Part shown: positions 51,501-63,400 of the stretch, piece by piece | Layout of the letters: every line of letters starts with the position of its first letter | Position numbering within the stretch: the first letter of the stretch is position 1 | Assembly (NCBI GenBank): GCA_009760885.1 | Contig: CM019719.1 | Span: 39,931,584 to 39,995,583, forward strand | Origin: Achatina immaculata | Taxonomy: Eukaryota; Mollusca; Gastropoda; Stylommatophora; Achatinidae | DNA length: 64,000 bases | Direction: 5' to 3' | Made by a program: the position numbers and the translations under genes | The notes under the pieces: generated by a model | The model's database searches: none | What the model was told of the DNA's origin: nothing | What the model saw: only the letters and a program-made list of their open reading frames with translations

Positions 51501-54500
51501 TTCCAGTAATTATCAAGTTCTTTAACTTCCATATTCTCATGACATTGTGAGGATGTTTATGAAACTCTTTTATGAAGCTGAAGGAGATGGCTTTCTATGA
51601 CATGTAGTCAGTGGAGACAATTGCTGTGTACATTACTTCCAGCCAGAGACAAAGCAAACTAGTAAGGAGTGATAATATTCTTCCTTGCCAAAAACCAAAG
51701 GAATCCATTACAACTCCATTGGCCAGAAAACTGATGCTCAAGCTCTTCTGGGACTGTAAATGTTTAATCCTGGGACACTACATGCACAAAGGAACCACCG
51801 TCAACAATGAATCATACTGTGATCTGCTTCAGAACTACCTGAAACCAGCAACCAGGTCAAAACACTGTGGTCTGACCGGTTCTGATGTGTTGTTACAGTA
51901 TGATAATGTGTGGCCCCACACAGCACATGGAACAGCTCAATAAATTATGAATCTGCATTTGGAGCGTCTTATACATCCTGTATAATCACACCATGTAGTC
52001 ATCATGCGTTCAGAGCCCTCAAGGAGATATTAGGGTGGGAAGAAGTTCAGAACAGATGAAGAGATTAAAGTGGCCATGCATAGCTGGCTACAAGGTCGGT
52101 CAGAAAATTTTTTTTTGTAAGGAATCCAGGCATAAATGAGACAGTGGGAGTCCTGCACTGAATGTGGCAAGGACTATGTTGAAAAGTAATAAGGAATTTT
52201 TAATCATATTTCTACATTTTAATCAAATAAAAAAATAAAGGTTACTTTTTTATCCACCCTCATATAATAAAGTAATTTAAGTGATCCATAAAAGTACAAT
52301 ATACATTCAAGCGGTTCATAAAAAAAAACATTACAATTCAAGTTCTCCATATCCATATTAATTTCAGCCTACTGTAAAATATAAACAATAACAAATGTGC
52401 AGGAAAAAGATAAAATCCCCATTTCCATGTCATTAAGGGCATAAAGGCATACTGGGAGTATGGTTTTGGGCCCGTATTTCCAAGACCTTCAGCACATGAA
52501 AGTGTGATGTGGTCAGTATCAAGTCTGGCTGCATATACCTTCCCAGATTTCTCTGGTACCCATTTTTAGAGGATGAGTGAACCCTGGGCCTTTTTTAACA
52601 ACTGTGTTGTATGATTAAAAAAGAAAGTATGTAGCAACATAGTTCATATAGTAGAGAATAAGCACACATATAACCACTGTGGTTTTTCTATATTTCACAT
52701 ATAAACTGGTCTACTTTAATGACTAATATCTTCCCTCTCCCTTTGTTAACACTGAAAGTTCATAAAAATGTATCAATTGTAAGTAAAATTTAAAAAAAAA
52801 AAAACCAACAATATATCTGCCTTAGGGAATGCACTGAGCTATTCTAAACTTTATCAATCAAAGTAATCAATAATTACAACATCCAAGATGCTGCTACCAC
52901 AAACACAATTTTTCACTCATATATCCTCCAAATAAACAAATATTAGGATCTGTAAACTTTCAATAAGGATTGTTGCTGTGGTTTCTCGTGATAGTGAAAT
53001 AAAGTTCTCTGCAGCCAATGCTGTGGTGAAGATGTGGAGTAAGATAAAATGGTTTTCTTGAAACTCAGAGCAGATCACCAGAGCAGGTTCCAGCATCATA
53101 GGAGAACATCAGTTTCCACAATTATGGAAAAAAACTTGGGGTCCACCATTATAAGAAAACATCAGCTTTCACCACTGTGGGAGAAAACTCAGGTTCCACC
53201 ATTTTCAGAAAACACAGGTTCCACCATTAAGCAAGGGAACATCAGGTTCCACCATTAAGCAAGGTAACATCAGGTTCCACTCCTCATCTTACTTGCCAGA
53301 CTGAAGCTCCACAATGGTCTGTTTCTTGGAGAAGGAAGATGAGGATGAAGAATATGGTCTTGGTTGGCTCTGGTTTGCCAGCCCTGATATCTGTGTACAG
53401 CCCCTCTAGCCACTGCCATTTCAACTCCTGATAAGAAATCACTGCAGCTACACAACTGCTTAAACTCTTTTAACTTAAATATTTTATCCAGGCATACATC
53501 AACCATGTAAATTCACAGAGGCTCACGCTACAAACACAAAAATTACCAGACTAGCTTTTCATTGTAAAGGAAAGCCGTATATTTCACAAACGGAAATGTT
53601 GCCTCCAAACTGTTGATGAAACACTGGATCCGCAGGTAAGTGTTCTTGTCCAAGGGCAGAAAGTGGATGCCATTGAACACATCCAGAATATCACCTTGAT
53701 TAAGTTTCAGTGTCAGAAGGTACTGTGATTATAGGATAAGAGAGACTATTCAGTTGTTTTTTTAAAAGTCACACAAAGTTTTTTTGTTGACATATGACAA
53801 GAAATTGATGATGATGATGATGACAATGATGATAGAAGCTATCCATTCTTTGCACTGAAATGCAGCATTGGTTCTTCTTTAACATTTTTATTTATACATA
53901 TCTTGAATAATGTACTTAGGACAAGCAACAGCCTTGCCACAAGAGGAAAAAGCACTATCAAATCCACCATTCTGTGTCCTTTAAAAAAGGATGCTCCATA
54001 TGCCTAGGTTTTAATGTATGGCTGAACATATGACATTCTGAACAGAAACGCGGCCATAACACAGAAATTCACCACTAAATTCACTATCCCGTAATGATGG
54101 AAGACATGTCTTGGAAAGGTACATGATGGGAAAAAGAAAGGCCAAGGTGAAGATGGCTGCAAGAGACATGGTAATTTGCGAATGGATGCGGCGGCAGCAG
54201 GGTATCTTGCTTACAACAAAAAGGCCTACAGGAGAGCTGTTAGGGAGGCAAAGTTCCACAAAGGACATGCAAACGACTGATTGAATGATGGAATTATTGT
54301 GCACTGGATAGCTTTATTACTGTTATTTAACAATAACTGCAGCAGGCAAAGCAAAATAAGTCACTCATAGTTACCTTGCTATAGAAATGCTCCAGCCTTT
54401 GTTTCAAAGCCTCCACTTCTCCATTGGCTCTCATGAGGATAGTTGTGAATGTGCCATTGAAAATCTAAAGCAGAAAAGTCCCTTCCTGAGTTTTATTTAT

Positions 54501-57500
54501 ACATTATAATAAAGTGCACTACAGGACCACATGACATCAGACACTCTATCACCAAAAATTAGCTTCTGATGATGTACAATAAATGATGCCCAGAAGATTA
54601 AAAATCACACTTAAAATGTATTAAAACTAACTTTAATTTGACAATGAAATATAAAAATATTTGGGCTACCTATCATACTGAAACCAATGTTGTAGAAAAA
54701 AAAAATAAGACCATATGTTGAATCTCACCTGGTACATAAATTCATTAGTGTTAACAAAAATTCAGCAACCTGTGTATTACAGACTTGCAAATATGTTAGA
54801 GGTTTCATTTTTCAAGAACTCAGCTTCCTAAAGTATGGCCCCCACTCTTGGCCCTGTTGTGTTTGTTTTCTGACGCAAATATCAAGCAACTCAATTTATC
54901 AGCTTGTTAACTGTAGCACGCTGAGAGTTAACCTAGAAACCTTTCTATTTCCATATGAGACACCATCTCTCTAATCCACAGTTTCCACTGACTATTACTA
55001 TTACTATTATAAAACCAACATGACTCAGGTAGATATGACTTGACAGACTGCGGGAAAATGAAGAGCAGGTATGGATGAACAATGTAGCTAAGAGGAGACT
55101 ACTGGAGCTAGGACAAACTAAAGGTGCTGGCAGGAAATCTGAACTGTGGCAGAAAACGCACTGTAAACAAACAACCAACATTTCACAGGAACTATTAGCA
55201 AACATACTCTTGGATGGATGCTGTGACATGCGGCATAGCATATATGGGGTTGTCCCGAATGCAGTGAACTTTGGAGATCCACAAAGACAAAAAAAAAGCT
55301 GAATGGAACACTGAAAGCTATAAAGACTACTTCTACTTTCTTTTATATAAAGAAAACTAACGAATAATAAAAATTAAACTGAAACCCCCCCCCCTCCCCC
55401 CATCTAGAAAGGTAATAAGACACAGGGATGAAACTGGGTGTTTTTGTAGCAAGTACCACATAGTCACGGAGTAAAGCAAGAAACGAGGTGGCATGAGAAA
55501 GCTCCTGGACTGTACTTACCATGACTGTACCATTCAACAAATATATGTGGGGCACTAAAGATCATTACCCCCAAGCCTCCTGAGTCAGTCTGTCACTTTG
55601 TGTTACACTGATTTTAAAATCTTGTGTTAGGATCACTCCGCAGTCGTTATAATGGCTGATAAATCTAAGCAACATGCCTGCATCAAATTCTGTGTGAAGC
55701 TCTGCAAATCTGCTACTGAAACCTTCAAAATGCTTTATCAGGCACTTGACTTAAACAGATTTTTAAGTGGCACATGGGTTTCACGGCCAGCTGAGCGCCT
55801 GCTTAAGATGGTGAGGATTCAGTATCACCAGCTAAATGTCAGAAAATGTGAGGAAAAAAAAACTAATGAACTCATCCGTGAGGAGTGTTTACCAAATGAT
55901 AGATCAGCTTTCTCACATGATTTAAATCAATTATGGTGCCTGACAGGACACCCTCATGGAAAACCTGAATATGCATCATGTTGCTGTGAAGTTTGTCCCC
56001 CACCACTTGATGCTCAATAAGATGCAGTGGTGCCTCGACATGTAGTTTAAGCTTCATGAGGTGGTTAATGACTACCCAACTTTCATCTTCAGGATCATCA
56101 CAGTGATGGAGTTTCTTGACCTAGACCCTGTGACCTTTCTCTGTTTCCTAAAATGAAACTCAATGTGTGCCGCTTCAACATCACAGCTGAAATCCAAACT
56201 GAACTGCAAGCGACACTGGACAGCATTCAGGAAACTGACTTCTGCGGTGCATGTGAGGCATGTAAGAAACACTGAGATCACTTCTGCGGTGCATTTGAGG
56301 CATGTAAGAAACACTGAGATCACTTCTGCGGTGCATTTGAGGCATGTAAGAAACACTGAGATCACTTCTGCAGTGCATTTGAGGCATGTAAGAAACACTG
56401 AGATCACTTCTGCGGTGCATTTGAGGCATGTAAGAAACACTGAGATCACTTCTGCAGTGCATTTGAGGCATGTAAGAAACACTGAGATCACTGTGCAAGT
56501 TCCACTATTTCAAAAGGGATGCCAATCAATTTAACTCTTTTAGGCCTAGCAAAAGTTTTATTTCTCCTCTCCACACAATGATGCTTTTCCCCCCTTCTTT
56601 AAGGTATATTATAAAAAAAATAATTTTTCCACCTTTTATTTTATAAAACCTAGCACAATGTACCTTGTCTGAAAGGTAAAATGTTGAACTATCTGAATCC
56701 ACAACAAAATTTGTATGAAAATAATTATATCTGAGAATTAAAAAAAAAATCTTTATGGCTGATTTTCAACTTTGAATGAAGAAAGTCATCAAAACACACA
56801 CACACACACAAACCCAAGACAATTTCTTACTGTCTTTGTTATCTTCTGCCTGTCTCATTGATCAGAAAATAAATTATATTTCTCACTTTTATATAAATAA
56901 ACATTATCCAAATAAAACTCACAAGAATGATCTTGACCGCGCACTCACAAAATGAAAATAATTCATTTAAAAAAATCAAAGGACTGACCATAACTTTCAA
57001 ATGACCCATTGACAAACAGTAATCCAATGAGGCATCTAAGGGACACTACCATGACTATTTTCTTTGGCAGGATTTAGGCAGCACACTGTTAAAAAGTCTG
57101 CTGGACCAAAGATTGTCCCCCCATTGTTTTGATCATACATGGCTGAGCTGATGACCATTTTTATATCTGAAGAAGCTTTGAGAAGATCAAAGAGGTCTAG
57201 ACTAACTGCTTAGAAAGAACATTTAAAGTAAGGTAACTAGCTTTTCCCCAACTGAGCGGGATTTTTTTTCCGACCAATATGGCCCCGAGGTCGACCCAGC
57301 CTCGTAAAATGGGTACCAGAGAAAATCTGGGAAGTAAAGGCAGCGAGGAAAGGAACTGGTCACCCTACCTCATACGCTGATGGCCCAGCATAATGAGGTC
57401 TCTAACGCTTCACCCCCTACGGCATTTGCTATGGGACTATCTTTACCTTTTTAACAGAACAGACAGGTATCTGAAAACTGACAAGCACTTTAGAGATAAC

Positions 57501-60412
57501 AGAAAGTAAAACAGTAAGAGAAATTGTCCAGGCTAATCCTATCTACTCTTACTTTGCTGCAGATAAGCCTTGCTTTTCCACACTATGCTGAAAAATTGCA
57601 TCTGAAAGAAAGATCTCCAATGAAAATATGAACATTCTGAAATACTGACAGCAGATCAAATGTGGAAATATGGTCCAGATCTATATCATATTCTGATGAA
57701 GAAACATTATGTGACGTGACTGGGGAAAAATAATCACAAAAAACTGTGATAATTCTTAGATTTTTAAAATTAAAAAAGTATTCAACACTTGGGGGGGGGG
57801 GGTGGTGTGTGTGCAAGCAGAAGTATGCTGCACAGCGTGTCATAGCACACGAGTTGAACACAGCAGTGAAAAGGTTAAAGCATAAGAAGATAAATACTCT
57901 CATGTAATTCTGCCACATTGTAAATGTCTCAACTCACTTTGAACATTTTGTAAGCTTGTCTCAGGACTGCTTCGAAAATAGAGTCTTGTACATGGTCATC
58001 TCTATATTCTGTAACATTCTGTCCATCTTTTGTTTTCTCTTTGTAAGGGATAGACACTGTCTATGAAGGGATAAAGAAAAATGAAAATGAGAGATAAAAA
58101 CATTTTTCAAACACCTAACAACAGAATCCTGTAGGATGTCCATCAAAGCATAAAGAAAAAATGGCAAGTTGTTATTGTATGCATCCGTCCCATAGGGATT
58201 TTATGCCTACTAATTTGGCCTCTCTTAGCAATGTTCTCTTTACAGCTTCATGTGGTCGACCTTTTTCTTCAGCCTGTTGTGTTCCACCTGTTAGCTTGTT
58301 TTGGGATTCTCTGACTGTTTCTTCTCATCATGTGACTGATATAATGTCCATCTTCTTTTTCTGATCACCCATGAAACAGGATGTTGTTTGCTCATCTGCC
58401 GTGTCTCTGTGTTGTTCTTGAATTCGATCCACTTTATACCAAGTATTTTCCTTAGGCATCTGTTTTCAAAAGAGTCTAATTTCTTATCTATTTCTTTAGT
58501 TATTTTCCAGCTTTCGCATGCATAAATGAGGGTGGATTTGAATTGAATAATCTCAACTTGGTTTTTTTGTGCTTATAACCTTAGAGTGTCATATGTTCTC
58601 AAGATTCTTGAAGGTCAATGCTGCTTTTTCAATTTGAATTTTAACTTCCTTTCTGGTGTCATCACCCTGGTCTATGTAGCTGCCAAAGAATGCAAATTGG
58701 TTTACTTCTTCAACAGCTTTGTATATTCTCCTTCTTAATTAATGGGAATTTTCATTATTTTTGTTTTGTCCTTGTTAATTTCAAGTCCTATTTTGCTAGC
58801 CAGTGAAGATAGGCTATCTTTTTTTTCTTGCATGGAATTCACATTGTTACTGATAAGAGTTATGTCATCAGCAAAATCAAGATCTTCTAGCTGGGTCCCA
58901 TGTACCCAGTCAATACCTGTGTTACCTGTGCAGCATTTTTTCATTATGAAGTCTATTGTAATTCCAAAAAGTAAAGGAGACAGTATACATCCTTGTTTCC
59001 CACCTGTTTCAATCTGGAACCATTCACTCATCCCTTCTTCTGTCTTGACTACACAAACATATCCATTGCAGAAGTCCTTAATGATGTTGACAATGTTAGA
59101 TGGTATTCCATATAGACTTAAAATTCTCCATAATGAATCTCTGTGTATGGTATCAAATGCCTTCTTAAAGTCTATGAAGTTCAGTATTAATGGTTTCTGC
59201 TTTTCAACATATTCAGAATAACTTTGCAAATACTTTTGACACAACTGTTAATTCTCTCCAATTATTGCAGTTGGTAAGGTTGCCTTTTTTAAAAAATATT
59301 TTAACAATGATTCCTTTTTTCCATTTAGAAGGGACCTTTTCTTCTTCCCAAATTTTATTAAACATTCTCTGTAGTTGGCTCATGCTGTCAATGTTAATAC
59401 AATGTTTTAACACTTCGACTGTTATTTCATCTTCACCAGCAGTTTTGTTGTTAGCCGTTAGATTCACCGTTGTTTCAATTTCATTCAATGTAATTTCATC
59501 TAGGTTGACATTTAGTTGTGGGGTTGGTAAGTCGGTTTCAAGGTTTATCAATTCTTTTGGGTGTGGTCGATTTCTTGTAAGTGTTCAGCCCATCTTTGCT
59601 TTTGGTCTTTACTTGATGTTAATAGGGTTCCAGTTTTGCTAAAGACTGGTCCTTCTTTGGATGTAATAATACCTGTTAGCCTCTTTTGTATGTAATACAG
59701 AGTTTTGAATAAACATGTGAACTTAAAACTCTTGGCAATCTGTGCTAAGGTGAAGATTTTGTAACAGATATCATACCAGCTATTAATGACCTGCAGTCAG
59801 TCTAGTAGTAAGTCTAGGAAGTTAGCTCCTGAGCAAGCCAATATTCCTGTGTTCACCTGCTTTTTACTTGGACAGTCCTCTCACATGTGGGAATGACTGT
59901 GTGATTTTATATTTTCCTTTCATTTACTGACAGCTGTGTGTACATGCCCATGCAAGGATGATTTTCTGAACTGTCAGAGGCTGCCATCCCAAGAAGTAGT
60001 GTCAAGTGCCCATTTGTATAGTCAAGTTGACTAGACAGTGGTGATAGCAGGTCACTTGTGAGAAGACAGGTCACTGCCTGTGCTAATTAGCCTACCCTCA
60101 TCCCCTGAAACTCATTCATCCCTATCCTAACACCCAGACTGTGGTATCACTATCACAACTGCCAGTTTTCTAGGAGCACCACTTGCATCTGCACAGAATC
60201 TCGATCAGCTATGATATACTCCCTCTTACATGCTGCTTCTTCAGGGCACAAAAGTTAGACAAAAAAAGTACAATAAATGGAGTCCAGATTAAAATATGTT
60301 GATCATGATACAAAAGAGGGCAGAAGTAATGAGAGATACCATGACTGTGATAAAACTAGTTCTATATAAGGGCAGATAAACAAGCATTTTAAAAATAAAT
60401 AAATAAATAAAA

Positions 60413-60461
<49 letters not shown>

Positions 60462-63400
60462 AAAAAGTTCATGTGATTAGAAAAGAAAAACATTATGTAA
60501 AACTTATCTGACTTTTAGATTACTTTTGGATTCATCTGTCATTTTTTTTTTGTTTGGGTCCCCCATGTTATCTTCTCCATTCACCCCAAAAAAGGCACTG
60601 GTTGCACTGTGTCAATGATGTGCACCTTGTGGGCCAACACATCCAACTTTATCTCTGCATACTTCCAGGACCAAGTTTGCCTTTCCATTATGATTCCTCT
60701 TCCCTCAGCCTGACTGCTGTCTGTTTCCACTGACATCCTTGGGAATAGGGTCTTGGCTGACTAAAGTCTGCCAATTCTGACACAAGCAGTCTTATATGGG
60801 CTGCTGACTACTGTCTCATACTGCATTCCCCTTACAACTCCCTGAGTTGTATTTCTGGGCGCTTCATCTCACTCTCACCCTCAACATGAGTTATAAAAAG
60901 TAGGCTATAAATGAAATTTATTAACTCATTTACTGCTGGAGGTAATGATTGCGATCCTTCTGGTATACCAGTTGCCTGCTGCGAGTTGCAAAAGTGACCC
61001 ATGCTTTGTTTCATAAAAAAACTTATGCAAATTTTGATTATGCATTATTTATTTGCACATGTCCAGTGAATCATTTTTCACCCCTTGAAGGCGTTAATAG
61101 TAACCACTGCCATCTTTGAAGTTTCAATTGAGAATTTTCAATTTTTGGTGACTTAGGTAGGCATACAGACATGCCCTATGACCAGACAAATGTTCTTGAA
61201 TGTACCCCAAGTAGATCTAAATCTATTAGACAGACTGGAGAAGTAGCTAGAAGATTATTTCAGACATTATTTTTCTGAGCATGCCATATTTTATCACAAG
61301 ATGAGATCGTATAGATCTACAAGTAGATCTAGACATCACCAATGATAAATAGGACACAATCATCACTTTTTTGTTGTTGCTAAAAATGTTCTCCTATTTT
61401 CACACTACTTTTTTCCTAAAATAAAACTCTGCATTTATGAGATCTTCAAACATTTACAGTTAATTTGATGCATAATAAGTATACTTTTAACATGGAAATA
61501 CTTTGTTATATTCACTTTTACAACTATATCTCCTATACATATCAAGACCTGTGCTTTTAATCCCGCAAAGGAAGAATGTCCACATTTTTGCCTCCAGCAG
61601 GGAATGAGTTAAGTAAATTTGAGAATGTGAATGAGTCAAGCTTCAGTACAGTGCTCGTCGGGCATAAAATTTACCATGATCATCCAAAAACATGGTTCGG
61701 GCTCAAAAAACAACTGCCTGGTCTTCTGTGTGTGAAGGCTCTGGCAAGGCTTTTCAGAAAACGTGCTGAAGGAAGTATCAGCGAAAGAAGCGTCAATATA
61801 AGAAATATCAGTGATATTTAATAACTGTCAATGCAATATGAATAGAAGTAATAATTATGAAAATAATGTGTTTGGCAAAAAAAAAACATAGTTTTATAAT
61901 GCTGTAATACTTCACATTCAGAGATATTTTTAATTTCTATTTCAAGGAAGAATAAGCTGATGAAATAAAGAGCTCTGCTGGTTATACAAAGTCTAGGTGC
62001 CAAACAATGCTGCTGAGGTTGGTAGGTCACAAGTCCTATCAGGTCACCCAGTGCTGACATTTTTCTGCCACCGCCATTGGGCTCATACAACTCAGTGTGC
62101 TTTTTTTTCAGTGCACTGCCATCATAATACATGCTGCATGCAACATGGAGACCTTTCTGAAGATTAAATTTGGATAAGATTTGCAGGTAAAAAATGGTTA
62201 AGATGGGACAACACAAAACCTACTCACACCTAATTTTGGATAGGTTTAAATGAAGGAAATTAGTATGTGACTTATGCTTCATTAGGAACTTAATGCTTCA
62301 TTAGGAACTTAAATTAGTCTTTGACTTGATGCTTTATAAGGAACCGAGGAGGAGGAAGTAACGTACTGCAGAATATATGTGCACTTCTCTTAATCTTTTG
62401 TCTGTCCAATTAGCTGTATATACGTGCCTGTTCCTATCTTTCAGCATTCAAGTTTTGCTTATCTGTTGCACCTGCAGCACTGTCATTAGAACAATATTCT
62501 TAGTTCTGTCAAGGTCATCTGTGGCAGCCCTGCAACTTCTGTCTCAGTTTCAGAACACAGATCTGCATCTCACTGACACTCTTGCATTATACAGGGTGTA
62601 CCAAAAGTTCCCTGGAGGCCACTGTAGGTGGGCCCCCCACATGCACATACACTTTTTTTTTTTAATGGGGGAGGGGAGGGGGGAGTACATTATTTATGCT
62701 TCCCAGCTCTACAGTATTCGACCACTCTGAGTATTGTACTGACATATGCAGTGTCACCAAGGAAGTTCATGCTGAGTCTCTGTAAGGTATCCCTAAAACT
62801 GAGGATTTCTCTACAAAATAACACACACTTTCTCCATGAAGCTGCAGCTGTCTTCTTACAGTGGCCCCTGGAAAGCATTAAGGAGCTTTTGTAACACCCA
62901 TGCATACTATTTGTATATTACATAACATATGCATTATATGCTTTAGAGTTCATGTATGGACTTGTCTTGTCTATCTCACTGTAACTGCAGGCTTGTGTTA
63001 TTTGCAGCTGATGCTGTAGAGGTGTTGAGGCACAGCAATCATATCAGTGTGTGGGGGGGGGGGGGTGGGGCGGGTTATTGGCAGCTATTTTTTTTCAGCC
63101 CCAGAGTACAGCTGAAAAGCAGGGAGTGTGCAATGCTTCTTTAACAGTGTGCAATGCTTCTTTAACAGACTCCACCACCATGGGGACTATGGCGATCCCT
63201 GTCCCATTAGTCAAGCTAGGCCTGTTACTGGGGGGGGGGACCAACAGAGAGATGGGACAGGGTCTTGGTCAGCTATAGTTCGCTAACCCTGACGCTAGCT
63301 TATCAGCTATGGGTCGCTGATTGCCTAATTGGGCAGCATCTTCACCCAATTATGTATGGACAATCATTTACTTATGATGTTCTGTGTATGTATATTTTTT

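Noticed and set aside
60581..60736. 51-codon minus-strand frame as a small gene
   Set aside because: Protein-like composition, but no family recognised, no expression signal and location deep in an intron; kept only as a note.
61818..62216. 132-codon minus-strand frame as an extra CCZ1 exon
   Set aside because: The exons at 63530 and 61765 join in phase without it, completing a conserved Asp codon, and the peptide matches no CCZ1 segment.
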